From positions 1-32,791 of the forward strand of contig JBHIBA010000015.1 in the NCBI GenBank assembly GCA_046758845.1: a DNA stretch of 32,791 nucleotides, read 5' to 3'. Source of the stretch: JBHIBA01 sp046758845 (GTDB lineage: Bacteria; UBA8248; JACPRG01; G963555815). Shown here in pieces: positions 8,794 through 17,334 of the stretch. A program made the translations under genes and the position numbers. The notes below the pieces were generated by a model. That model worked only from the letters and a program-made list of their open reading frames with translations, was not told the DNA's origin and ran no database searches. Every line of letters begins with the position of its first letter. The first letter of the stretch is position 1.

Positions 8794-11700
8794 TTTTTCT
8801 CCGACAGTTCCTCGATTTGGTTCGTGCGCGGGTCCGCCTTCCTGCGGTATCGGGTGGGTCTGTGATTTTTCCTGCAAATTCCCTGGTAGGGACAGTGCCT
8901 GCAATATCCATAATCGCCGTCATGGGGGATGATGAAGAATTCCCCGTCCCGGACGCCTTTCAAGATCCTTCCCAAAGTATCCCACGCCTCATCCGCCCAA
9001 AGAGGGTCTTCCCAGGTTCCAGAAGGGAATTCGTCCTTTCGACTGGTTTCCTCGGGCCAATGGGGGGCCAGGTAATGCAGCTCTGCATTCGCTTTTGAGT
9101 TGGGCGTCCCGGCTTGGGCAAGGAACACGTAAAAAGAGGGCTGGAGCGATGACGCGCGGAGAGTCGCGCGAGGAAGTTTCCGGTCGAAGTTTTTGTCCGA
9201 TGCGCCTCCTTTGTATTTGTAATCTACGACCCGCAGCGCGACGGTCCCATCCTCGTACGTCTTTTGGTCTATCCGGTCGAGACGCCCCCTGATTTTCATC
9301 CTACGGACGATCGATGGCAGCTTCGGATCGCCCGAGAGAATCGCCTCGGCCTTCTTTTCAAAGGCGATAGGGTGAAAACCGGTTTGCTCAAGATGCCGAA
9401 GTTCCTGCTCGGTGTACCGTTCAGCCAGCGTTTGAATCGTCCGCCGCGTTCTTTCCCACAGAAGCGGATATCCGATTGGACGGTTCGACTCATATCCACT
9501 CAGTGTAGATTCGATGAGGTCCGAAAGGATTCGGTTCGCTTCGCCAGTTTCCTTCTGATCCCACCGGGCAAAGAACCGCTGGAAGATCTCATGAAGCAGG
9601 GTTCCTACCTCTGCGGCCTCTAACTCGGTAACCTCTTCCATCGCCTCCAACTCTTTGAGGCGAAGAACGTGGCGAGCGAAGAACTTGAACGGACATTGGG
9701 CGTAGGTCTCCAGTGCGGTCGGAGACCAACCCTTGTCCTGAAGGTCCTTCCACAATCGCGGGAGCTTCCCCGTGATGCCGTCCCTGTCCGTCAGGCTCTG
9801 ACCGGTGTGTTTGAGGTGCGTCCCAGTTTCAAAAAGCTTCTGCAGCACTCCGGGCCCGAGCCCGCGCACGGCCTGGAGCCTTTCGGGGTCCTGGCCGCTG
9901 AGCAGAAGCCGGGCCGTCCATTCCGAGGGTGTCCAGAACGGCCCAGGGTTGATTTTCTCTCGAAACCTGTCTTCAAGCCTTCGGGGGACGTGAACGGTGT
10001 CGGGGAGGGTTCCGTCGATTCGCCCGATGGCGCGCGCGAGCTCGTGAACGTACCAGGAACGGACCAGCGGCTTTCCGTCCTCGCCCGAGCGTTGCCAGGT
10101 CAGCGCAACGTGTTGCCTTGCCGAAGCGAGCGCAAGCGTAAAGAGAAGGCGTTCTTCCTCGTGGCCGGCCGATTTCTTCAACAGGCGGACGCCCTGCGCC
10201 TCCGACAGCTCTTCGCGGGCCGCGTCGTTCAGGAATGGGTCTTCCCCCGATCGCCACGGCCAAACTCCCTCTTGCAACCCCATCACCACCAGGCACGCGA
10301 AGCCCTTCCCGCGGGCGTCCATGGCGCTCGCGACCTCGACGGCGGCGTGGCCGGCATCGCGCAAAGGGACTGGACAAGACCGAAGATGGTCGCCGAGGGC
10401 CGAAAAAAAAGTGGCGGAGTTGGTCTCTTTCTGAATCTTTCCCCGATCCTCGAGATTTTCCAGAATGTCCTCCAGGTGGTCCGAAGGCCCCTTTGGGGAA
10501 TCCACCGCCGGGGTCCCTTCGTCCGGGACCGCGGTGGGAGGGAGGATCTTTTGGACCAGCCTGCGGTAGGCTTCGGTCGCCTCTCTCCACGAACACCGGT
10601 CCGGGAATTCCCGAGCGGCCTCGATCACGACGGCCAGACGATTCTGAACCCTTCTGACCTCTTCAAGAGAGAGCGGAGGGAGGTCTCCGTCACCGTCCCC
10701 TCGCGCGATCTCCTCGGCTGGCAGGCCAGCGACCTTCTCCCAGTCCCGGATTCCGCAGACCACGTTGATCCGCCGGGCCAAGCGCCGCGCCGTCTCTCCG
10801 ATCGGGGCGTCGCCGTCGCCGCCCGAGAAGAAAGGAGACGCCAAAAGCTCGAAGACATCGCCCCGGGGAAAATCATCCGCGAGGACCCGGTTGAGCGAAG
10901 AAAGCGCCTTCGCCCAGGGAAGTCGGGACAGGGGCCGGGTTTCGGGCGTGCGGAAGGGAATCGCGTGAGCGTCGAAAACGGCCGAGAGGGAAGGCAGATA
11001 AGGGGCGAGATTCCGGGCGATGACGCCGATCTCGTGAAATCCGAATCCCTCCTCCTCCGTCCAGCGGAGAATTTCCTTCGCCGCGACCTCCAGCTCGGCC
11101 TCGGGCCCGGAGACCGTGAAGGACCGCAGAGATCCCCGGTCAAAGGATACCGGAGAACTTACGGCCTCATCGGAGAAGAGCCGATCCAAAACGGGTTGCA
11201 AAAGGGCACGCTCCCCCCGAAGGTCCCCCGACTCGAAATGCCGCCCTCTGTCCTCTGCCCTCCGTTGCCCGCCCGTCGCGGGCCTCACCTCCGCTTCGGG
11301 GAATCGGCGCTTCAACACCCCGAGGAAATCGTTGGCGAACCCGTAAGCCCGGTGGCCCGGCACACAGGGAAGGAAAACCGTTGTCGGACAGATGGATGAA
11401 ACCTGCGCCAGGAGGTTCACCTGCAGCTCCGTCATGTCGTAGAAACCGTCGTAAACAACGTGTTCCAGAGAACGCAGAAACTTCGAATCTCCTGAGCACC
11501 TGATGGCCTCTTCCACCGGGTCGCTGTTCGTCCCGAGCCCGAGTTCTCTTCTCCTCTCTTGGTATCGCGTATGGAGCCGCAGAAGGGGTTGGCTGTCCCC
11601 CATGTCCAGCGGCAGACGCGCCTCCTCCAGGTCCCGGAGGCTGCGATGAAGGGCGCCGGCTCCGCCCGCCGTCCGCGCCAGCCTCTTCCACTCGGCCGGA

Positions 11701-12044
11701 AAATTCTCTTGAAGGACGAGGTCCCGGACGAGCTCCACCAGGATCAGGTCGTCCGCCTTCTTCAACGGGGTTTCCCCGCCGCATACGCGCGCGATCCTCT
11801 GGCTCAGATGAAAAGCCGTGAGGAGGTGCGCCCCGGCCAGCGTCATCCCCCACTGAAGGGTGATGAGGCGCTTGAGGTGGCGGCGCATCTCCCGCGAGGG
11901 CGTGACGACGGCAAATGAGGGGAGCGAGCCTTTTCCCGCAGCGGAGGCGGCCAGGCCCTTCAGATGCGCGTACAGGGACGTCTCGAGGTCGGGATGAAAG
12001 GGACCTGCGTAGATGGTGACGCCGCCGGCCCCCACTGCGGTCAT
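8775..12044 (-). CDS. addB: AddB-type nuclease subunit, no Walker A
   Basis: A 1089-residue partner of AddA. The C-terminus has a PD-(D/E)XK nuclease with GRLDRID and VVDYKYKGG, and the cysteines of the AddB 4Fe-4S staple: one in ETYAQCPFKFFARH and three in YGYCRHCPYQGICRKNH (C-x2-C-x5-C). The N-terminus starts with TIYAGPFHPDLET, where canonical AddB has a G-x-x-x-x-G-K-T loop, so this subunit probably does not hydrolyse ATP. The middle is a degenerate helicase fold as in AddB/RecC. The ATG at 12044 lies 4 bases after the DUF445 stop. With AddA it would form an end-processing complex that loads RecA; any Chi-like recognition sequence is not knowable here. Confidence 0.85.
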   Translation of the reverse strand: MTAVGAGGVTIYAGPFHPDLETSLYAHLKGLAASAAGKGSLPSFAVVTPSREMRRHLKRLITLQWGMTLAGAHLLTAFHLSQRIARVCGGETPLKKADDLILVELVRDLVLQENFPAEWKRLARTAGGAGALHRSLRDLEEARLPLDMGDSQPLLRLHTRYQERRRELGLGTNSDPVEEAIRCSGDSKFLRSLEHVVYDGFYDMTELQVNLLAQVSSICPTTVFLPCVPGHRAYGFANDFLGVLKRRFPEAEVRPATGGQRRAEDRGRHFESGDLRGERALLQPVLDRLFSDEAVSSPVSFDRGSLRSFTVSGPEAELEVAAKEILRWTEEEGFGFHEIGVIARNLAPYLPSLSAVFDAHAIPFRTPETRPLSRLPWAKALSSLNRVLADDFPRGDVFELLASPFFSGGDGDAPIGETARRLARRINVVCGIRDWEKVAGLPAEEIARGDGDGDLPPLSLEEVRRVQNRLAVVIEAAREFPDRCSWREATEAYRRLVQKILPPTAVPDEGTPAVDSPKGPSDHLEDILENLEDRGKIQKETNSATFFSALGDHLRSCPVPLRDAGHAAVEVASAMDARGKGFACLVVMGLQEGVWPWRSGEDPFLNDAAREELSEAQGVRLLKKSAGHEEERLLFTLALASARQHVALTWQRSGEDGKPLVRSWYVHELARAIGRIDGTLPDTVHVPRRLEDRFREKINPGPFWTPSEWTARLLLSGQDPERLQAVRGLGPGVLQKLFETGTHLKHTGQSLTDRDGITGKLPRLWKDLQDKGWSPTALETYAQCPFKFFARHVLRLKELEAMEEVTELEAAEVGTLLHEIFQRFFARWDQKETGEANRILSDLIESTLSGYESNRPIGYPLLWERTRRTIQTLAERYTEQELRHLEQTGFHPIAFEKKAEAILSGDPKLPSIVRRMKIRGRLDRIDQKTYEDGTVALRVVDYKYKGGASDKNFDRKLPRATLRASSLQPSFYVFLAQAGTPNSKANAELHYLAPHWPEETSRKDEFPSGTWEDPLWADEAWDTLGRILKGVRDGEFFIIPHDGDYGYCRHCPYQGICRKNHRPTRYRRKADPRTNQIEELSEKKWPPKS

Positions 12045-12048
12045 CGCG

Positions 12049-12651
12049 TTAGCCCACCCACCAAAACAGAAGCGTCTGGACGCATCCGATGAGAAACCCC
12101 AGAAGGCCCCCGAACGCTGTGATGAAGCGGAGCTGCTTTCCTGAGATACGGTACACCAGGCTCTCCAGCTCGGCCAGCTCCAGACGGTTGAGCTTGCCGA
12201 GCAGGGCTTTCTTAATGTCCAGGCTCTCGGCTACGTGCTGCGCCCGCTCTTCAAAGAAGGAGTCGATCTGTTTCACCACCTCCCGCGAGAGCAGGAGCTT
12301 GATCTGATACCGCAGGGATTCAGGAAAGGCGAAGGGCTTCAGCTTCTCCTCCACCCTCGTATCTATCGTCCGCACGACCTGCCGCTTGAGCGCGGATTCC
12401 TTCAGCAGACCCACGATTTCTTTCCCCGAGAGCAACTCCCGTTCGACCGATTCCGCGATGGACTCGGCGATCTTCCCGCGCTCCCGAGGAATCAGGCCCG
12501 GCGTGAAGGGAACGGTGCAGCCCCAAATCCCGATCCGGCGGTAGGGGTGGAACAGCATCCAGATGGCCAGGTAGTTCGTCCCGTAGCCGATGAGGGCGCC
12601 GGCCAAAGGGGGCAGCCAGAAGCCCAGGCCGCCGAGCGCGTTAAGGATCAT
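12049..12651 (-). CDS. DUF445 family membrane protein
   Basis: A 200-residue protein matching the DUF445 (YheB-like) pattern. An N-terminal membrane segment contains the hallmark GALIGYGTNYLAIWMLFHP, then PFTPGLIPRERGKIAESIAESV, a long charged helical region, and a C-terminal membrane helix (GGLLGFLIGCVQTLLFWWV). The function of the family is unknown; some members affect envelope or cytoskeletal organisation, which is family knowledge only. The ATG at 12651 overlaps the stop of the upstream DUF697-like gene by 11 bases. The frame stays open to 12816, but that extension is inside the neighbour and unlike the family. Confidence 0.85.
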   Translation of the reverse strand: MILNALGGLGFWLPPLAGALIGYGTNYLAIWMLFHPYRRIGIWGCTVPFTPGLIPRERGKIAESIAESVERELLSGKEIVGLLKESALKRQVVRTIDTRVEEKLKPFAFPESLRYQIKLLLSREVVKQIDSFFEERAQHVAESLDIKKALLGKLNRLELAELESLVYRISGKQLRFITAFGGLLGFLIGCVQTLLFWWVG

Positions 12652-13240
12652 CGGGAGGGTCGCCCCGCGAGGAGAGGAACTTGTTCCGAAGGGCTTCCAG
12701 GTCCTGTCGGTAGGTTCGCTCGGAGATGGCGCCGGATTCCCATTCCAGCCGCAGCGCCCGGGCCTCGCGCTCAAAGCCTTCCACATCCGGGAATCGAGAG
12801 GGATCTGAAAGGTCACGACCAGCGCCCTTCGCCGCCGAGTCCGAGCGCAGATAACGAATGGCGACCAGCCCCAGGGCGAACGTGGAGCCGAAGGCCGACG
12901 CCGCCCCGGCCGCGGGGCCGATGGCCGGGAGCGACTTTGCAGCCGTTCGGCTGAGGAGGCGGACCATGTAGCGGAGCGCCGAGGTCCCGCCCAGAAAAGC
13001 CGCCAGGTCCGCCGCCGCCCTCAACTGTAAGGGCCGGCCGAAAACCCCCGCCAACTCGACCAGCATCTTCGCTTGGACCGCCGGCACTCCGGCGAAGCTG
13101 CCCAAAGGAACGGGCAACGCCCCCGCGAGAGCCGCGGAAATGGCCGCCCGACGGACGATCCGCCGGGCCTCCCTTTCTTCGTCAGCCAGCCTCCCGACCT
13201 CTTCGTCGGGATCGCCTTTCCTGTCCTGGAAGCTTGCCAC
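12641..13240 (-). CDS. DUF697-like membrane-associated protein
   Basis: A 199-residue protein with a GTG start at 13240 (VASFQDRKGDPDEEV). The central region, about 25-125, has glycine/alanine-rich hydrophobic helices: RRAAISAALAGALPVPLGSF, then VQAKMLVELAGVFG, then FGSTFALGLVAIRYL. This is the pattern of DUF697/EcsC-like domains often seen beside GTPase or trafficking-type proteins. The C-terminus is charged and helical. A GGAG lies 10 bases before the GTG, somewhat far. The start overlaps the end of tlyA by 59 bases, which is large; an ATG at 13306 would overlap even more. Pairing with the DUF445 gene suggests a joint envelope role, which is inference. Confidence 0.65.
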   Translation of the reverse strand: MASFQDRKGDPDEEVGRLADEEREARRIVRRAAISAALAGALPVPLGSFAGVPAVQAKMLVELAGVFGRPLQLRAAADLAAFLGGTSALRYMVRLLSRTAAKSLPAIGPAAGAASAFGSTFALGLVAIRYLRSDSAAKGAGRDLSDPSRFPDVEGFEREARALRLEWESGAISERTYRQDLEALRNKFLSSRGDPPDDP

Positions 13241-14051
13241 GGAGAAGAGTCTCCATCGCCCCGGCGACTGTGCGGTCGATTGCGTCGGCGTCCGGGAAGG
13301 TTCCACCTGCCCGCCTGCCGCATTCCAAAAGAAGAAAATACTCCACGTTTCCCTTCGCGCCGGTGATGGGGGAGGCGGTCAGGCCGGCGACGTAAAACCC
13401 CCTCTCCCGGCAAAACTCGATGAGTCCCGACAGGACCGCGAGGTGCTTGCCTTTCTCCCGGACCAGGCCGCCTTTTTCGACTTGCCCTTTTCCGACCTCA
13501 AATTGCGGTTTGACGAGGGCTACGATGCGCCCGGCAGGCTTGAGGACGGACACTACAGGCGGCAAGACGAGGCGCAAGGAGATGAACGAGACATCCACCA
13601 CCGCCAGGTCGGGGGCTTCCGGGAGGTCTTCGGGAAGGATCCTCCGCGCGTTCACCCCCTCCAGGACGACGACGCGGGAGTCGGTTCGCAGACGCCAATC
13701 AAGCTGGCCTCGGCCCACGTCCAGGGCGATGACGCGCGAGGCCCCCGCCTCCAGCAGACAGTGGGTGAAGCCGCCGGTCGATGCGCCCACGTCCAGGCAG
13801 ACAAGTCCGGAAATCTCCAGGCTGAATTTCTCCAGGGCGTGGGCCAGCTTGAGGCCCCCCCGGCTGACGTAGGGTTGGGATCGGCGGAGAACGTGGATGG
13901 CGGCCTCGACGTCCACGCTGGAGCCGGGCTTCAGGTGTTGACGGCCCTCGACCACAACGGCCCGCGCGAGGATCAATGCCCGGGCGCGTTCGCGGCTCGG
14001 GGCGAGGCCCCGCTCCACGAGCAGGCTATCGAGCCGCCGCCTTCTCCCCAT
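13182..14051 (-). CDS. tlyA: TlyA-family rRNA 2'-O-methyltransferase
   Basis: A 289-residue protein with an N-terminal S4 RNA-binding domain (about 2-60, RLDSLLVERGLAPSRERAR) and a C-terminal FtsJ/RrmJ-like methyltransferase. Family marks are YVSRGGLKL, the SAM loop CLDVGASTGGFTHCLL, the VVDVSFISLRLVLP block and LVKPQFEVGK. In mycobacteria TlyA methylates C1409 of 16S and C1920 of 23S rRNA; older annotations as haemolysin come from heterologous expression. The ATG at 14051 (MGRRRRLDSLL) overlaps the dxs stop by 26 bases. The frame is open to 14195 but that part lies inside dxs. The arginine-rich tail after about residue 270 is unusual and overlaps the next gene. Confidence 0.9.
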   Translation of the reverse strand: MGRRRRLDSLLVERGLAPSRERARALILARAVVVEGRQHLKPGSSVDVEAAIHVLRRSQPYVSRGGLKLAHALEKFSLEISGLVCLDVGASTGGFTHCLLEAGASRVIALDVGRGQLDWRLRTDSRVVVLEGVNARRILPEDLPEAPDLAVVDVSFISLRLVLPPVVSVLKPAGRIVALVKPQFEVGKGQVEKGGLVREKGKHLAVLSGLIEFCRERGFYVAGLTASPITGAKGNVEYFLLLECGRRAGGTFPDADAIDRTVAGAMETLLRGKLPGQERRSRRRGREAG

Positions 14052-15999
14052 GCGGGACCATTTGGGCAAGCTCGTGTTGATGCTTGGAAAAGCGGGAATT
14101 GTTGAGGAATTTCCGGGCGGAGTCGGCAATGCTCTCTGCATCCAGACCGACGAGCTTCCGAAGAATCTTGGGGGAGCCGTGGGGGACGAAGGCATCGGGA
14201 ATCCCCAGCCGGAGGACCCGGGTGTTGCGCAGAAGCCCCCGGTCCGCCAGGCATTCCAATACGGCGCTGCCGAACCCTCCGTGCAGGGTGCTATCCTCCA
14301 AGGTGACGAGCCGGTGGACGCTGCGGACCATGCGCTCGATGAGCTTGGCGTCCACAGGCTTGGCGAACCGCATGTTCACCACTGCGGCCTCGATTCCTTC
14401 GACCGACAAGGCCTGCGCCGCTTTCAGGGAAGGGTGAACTGTGTTTCCAATCGCCAGGAAGGCGACGTCTTCGCCTTCTCGGAGGACTTCCCCCTTGCCG
14501 ACCTCCACGACGCCGATCGCCTCGTCCAGCGGTACGCCCTCCCCCGCCCCCCTGGGATAGCGGACGGCGGCCGGTCCGGGATGCTCGATGGCCGTTTTCA
14601 CCATGTGCTGAAACTCGTTCTCGTCCATGGGGGCCATGACGACCATGTGAGGGAAGGCCCGCAGATACGTCAGGTCGAAAACGCCGTGGTGCGTCGGGCC
14701 GTCTTCACCCACGACGCCCCCGCGGTCCAGGGCGAACGTCACGGGCAGGTTCTGGAGGCAGACTTCGTGGAAGATCTGGTCGTAGGCCCTTTGCAGGAAG
14801 GTCGAATAAATGGCGGCGACCGGTTTCATCCCCTCCGAGGCGAGCCCCGCGCAGAAGGCCACGCCGTGCTGCTCGGAGATGCCCACATCATAGAACCGGT
14901 CCGGGAAGACCTCCCCGAATTTGTCCAGTCCGGTTCCGTCCGGCATGGCGGCCGTGACGGCGATGATCCGCTCGTCCTCGTACGCCAGGCGAATCAGGGT
15001 CTTGGAGAAGACGCTCGTGTAAGAGGGTGGGGCCGCTGGCGCTGCTGGCTTTTCGACTTTGCCGTTCTTTTTGCCTGAGGGTGTGGGCTTTTTCGGTGAG
15101 ACGCCGTGGTACTTGACGCGGTTTTCCTCGGCCGGCTGAAATCCCTTGCCCTTCTCGGTCAAGACGTGAATCAGCAAGGGCTCCTCGAAGGACTTGATGT
15201 TCTCGAAGGTCTGGATCAGGGCGCTCAGGTTGTGTCCATCGATGGGACCGACGTACTTGTAGCCGAGCTCTTCGAAGATGATCCCCGGGGAGATGAGGGA
15301 CTTGGCGGCCTCTTCCAGTTTCCGGGCCACCTTGACGGCCGTGGAGCCGACGGCCGGGATCTGCTTGAGGAGCTTGATGAACTCCTTCCGAAGACGGGTG
15401 TAGAGGTGTCCTGTGAGGATCCGGCTCAGATAGGTGGAGATGGCGCCCACGTTGGGGGCGATGGACATCTTGTTGTCGTTGAGGATGAGGATGAAATCCT
15501 TGCCCAAGGCGCCGCCGTTGTTCAATCCCTCCAGGGCGATGCCGGCGGTCAGCGCCCCATCGCCGACCACCGCAATCACCTTGTGCTTCTTTCCCTGCTT
15601 TTCGCGGGCCTCGACCAACCCGAGTGAGGTGGAGATCGCGGTGCCCGCATGGGCGGTCGTGAAGATGTCGTAGGGGCTTTCCCCCCGCTTGGTGAACCCG
15701 TAAAGCCCGCCGTACTGGCGAATCGTGTCGAACCTGTCCCGCCGTCCGGTGATGAGCTTGTGGGTGTACACCTGATGGCCGACGTCCCAGTTGATCAAGT
15801 CCTCCGGGGTGTTGAAGACGTAATGCAGCGCAAGGGTGAGCTCGACCGAGCCCAGGTTGGCGCCCAGATGTCCTCCGGTAATGGTGGTCGTGACGCGGAC
15901 GATCTCATCACGCGCTTCCGCGGCCAGCTTCTTCAGATCCGGAATCGTGAGGCGCCGAAGATCCTCCGGCCCGTTGACGCGGTTCAGTAATTCACCCAT
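14026..15999 (-). CDS. dxs: 1-deoxy-D-xylulose-5-phosphate synthase
   Basis: A 657-residue thiamine-diphosphate enzyme that condenses pyruvate and glyceraldehyde 3-phosphate, the first step of the MEP isoprenoid pathway. Visible are GGHLGANLG (42-50), DVGHQVYTHKLITGRR, the TAHAGT segment at 115-120, the ThDP motif GDGALTAG (146-153) with NDNKMSIAPNVGA, and the pyrimidine-domain DRGGVVGEDGPTHHG. An insert around residues 290-320 is rich in Lys, Pro and Ala (a KKPTPSGKKNGK-type linker), slightly longer than usual. The ATG is at 15999. It lies 145 bases after ispA and overlaps tlyA. Product flow: dxs feeds IPP/DMAPP to ispA. Confidence 0.96.
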   Translation of the reverse strand: MGELLNRVNGPEDLRRLTIPDLKKLAAEARDEIVRVTTTITGGHLGANLGSVELTLALHYVFNTPEDLINWDVGHQVYTHKLITGRRDRFDTIRQYGGLYGFTKRGESPYDIFTTAHAGTAISTSLGLVEAREKQGKKHKVIAVVGDGALTAGIALEGLNNGGALGKDFILILNDNKMSIAPNVGAISTYLSRILTGHLYTRLRKEFIKLLKQIPAVGSTAVKVARKLEEAAKSLISPGIIFEELGYKYVGPIDGHNLSALIQTFENIKSFEEPLLIHVLTEKGKGFQPAEENRVKYHGVSPKKPTPSGKKNGKVEKPAAPAAPPSYTSVFSKTLIRLAYEDERIIAVTAAMPDGTGLDKFGEVFPDRFYDVGISEQHGVAFCAGLASEGMKPVAAIYSTFLQRAYDQIFHEVCLQNLPVTFALDRGGVVGEDGPTHHGVFDLTYLRAFPHMVVMAPMDENEFQHMVKTAIEHPGPAAVRYPRGAGEGVPLDEAIGVVEVGKGEVLREGEDVAFLAIGNTVHPSLKAAQALSVEGIEAAVVNMRFAKPVDAKLIERMVRSVHRLVTLEDSTLHGGFGSAVLECLADRGLLRNTRVLRLGIPDAFVPHGSPKILRKLVGLDAESIADSARKFLNNSRFSKHQHELAQMVPHGEKAAAR

Positions 16000-16144
16000 T
16001 TTCGATTAACGCTCCCGAAGGCGAAGCAAGATTAAGCGAGAGGGACGGAGAAGACAGGGCTCGGAAGGAACACCGAGGCCGTGCCTCGGCTCTTGCGGTT
16101 CCCCCTTCAAGCCCTCCGAATTTGCCGGGCAAAGTCTTCGCCGC

Positions 16145-17041
16145 TCAAAAATCCCTTGCTACGATGAACTTTGCGATCTGCCGAAGAGGTTCGCCTCTCG
16201 GACCTAATCTGGATAGCTCCGCCAGCGATGCCTCCACCAGTTCTCGCGCCATCTTTCGGGACTGTTCGATCCCGAACACCTTCGGATAGGTGGCTTTCTC
16301 GGCCCTCTGGTCACTCCCGGCGGACTTGCCCAGCACGCCCGAGTCGCCGATTTCGTCCAATATATCATCCACGATCTGAAAAGCCAACCCGACGTTCTTG
16401 CCGTAGCGGCCCACCGCTCCCACCTGCTCCTCCGTGCCCCCTCCCAGGAAGGCGCCCCCCCAGGCGGAGACCCGAATCAGCGCGGCCGTCTTGTGGGTGT
16501 GAATGTATTCCACATCCTTCGCGGTGGCCGATTTTCCCATGAACCGGAGGTCGGCCGCCTGACCGCCGATCATCCCGTCCACCCCGATGGCGCGGGCCAC
16601 CTCGCGAACCACTTTCCGGACCAGGGCTGAATCCAGTCCGTCCGCCCCTTCGGACGCGGTCATGACCTCAAAAGCCATGGTCAACAGGGCGTCCCCCGTC
16701 AGGATGGCCGTCGCTTCCCCGAACGTCTTGTGGCTAGTGGGCCTTCCGCGACGGAAATCGCTGTCGTCCATCGCCGGCAGGTCGTCATGGATAAGAGAGT
16801 AGGTGTGGATGAACTCCAGGGAGGCCGCAAAGGGAAGCACGCGTTCGGGGTCCCCGCCGACGGCTTCCGCGCCCGCCATGGCCAGAATGGGCCGCAGCCG
16901 CTTTCCACCGGCGAGCAGGCTGTAACGCATGGCGGCATAGAGCCCGTTCTCATCAGAGGGCGCGCCGAGGAGCTCCTCGAGCCGCCGGTTCACCAGGGCG
17001 GCCTTGCCCCGCATGTAGGCGTCCAGATCGAATGTGCCCAT
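16145..17041 (-). CDS. ispA: Farnesyl/geranylgeranyl diphosphate synthase
   Basis: A 298-residue short-chain trans-prenyltransferase that adds IPP units to DMAPP. The first aspartate-rich motif is DDLPAMDD, the second is DDILDEIGD, and LLAGGKRLRP and the GGQAADL block are present. The bulky residues FIHTYS before the first motif and the two-residue insertion in DDxxxxD are as in bacterial IspA, so C15 is the most likely product, although C20 cannot be excluded given the geranylgeranyl reductase family gene nearby. The ATG at 17041 is 35 bases after the xseB stop. The 145-base gap downstream to dxs has a 7-bp hairpin (CCGAGGC/GCCTCGG near 16073-16090) without a U-run. Confidence 0.93.
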   Translation of the reverse strand: MGTFDLDAYMRGKAALVNRRLEELLGAPSDENGLYAAMRYSLLAGGKRLRPILAMAGAEAVGGDPERVLPFAASLEFIHTYSLIHDDLPAMDDSDFRRGRPTSHKTFGEATAILTGDALLTMAFEVMTASEGADGLDSALVRKVVREVARAIGVDGMIGGQAADLRFMGKSATAKDVEYIHTHKTAALIRVSAWGGAFLGGGTEEQVGAVGRYGKNVGLAFQIVDDILDEIGDSGVLGKSAGSDQRAEKATYPKVFGIEQSRKMARELVEASLAELSRLGPRGEPLRQIAKFIVARDF

Positions 17042-17076
17042 TGCGTCCCCCGAGCGTATGAGATTCCCCGGCCAGC

Positions 17077-17334
17077 CTACTGAGGGTCCTCCGGGAATTT
17101 CAGCTCGTCCTCCGGCTCCTCGATCTCGCGCCGCTCGAGCTTTCCCCCCTCCTTTTTCACCAAAATTTCGATCTTTTTCTCAGCCGCCTCCAGGCGCTTG
17201 TGGCAGAGCTTGGAGAGCTTCACCCCTTCCTCAAACAGAGACAGGGTTCGGTCCAGTTCCGCCTCCCCTTCCTCCAACTCCTGGACGATGGCCTCCAGGC
17301 GGGCCAATGCCTCCTCGAAGCTAGGCTCGCTCAA
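17077..17334 (-). CDS. xseB: Exodeoxyribonuclease VII small subunit
   Basis: An 85-residue helical subunit that assembles around XseA to form exonuclease VII, a single-strand DNA nuclease. It has the signature FEEALARLEAIVQELEEGE and LDRTLSLFEEGVKLSKLCHK, followed by a charged tail. I chose the TTG at 17334 because AGGAGG lies six bases upstream (17341-17346). A GTG at 17352 in the same frame would place that Shine-Dalgarno inside the gene. Translation from the TTG overlaps the xseA stop by 14 bases, suggesting coupling, and keeps XseB low or matched to XseA. Confidence 0.92.
   Translation of the reverse strand: MSEPSFEEALARLEAIVQELEEGEAELDRTLSLFEEGVKLSKLCHKRLEAAEKKIEILVKKEGGKLERREIEEPEDELKFPEDPQ

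Noticed and set aside
12652..12816. N-terminal extension of the DUF445 gene
   Set aside because: It overlaps the DUF697-like gene in another frame and does not resemble DUF445 proteins, while ATG 12651 starts the conserved region.
16000..16144. Independent promoter for dxs in the ispA-dxs gap
   Set aside because: No convincing -35/-10 pair was seen on the minus strand; only a hairpin without a U-run, so the gap is left unannotated.
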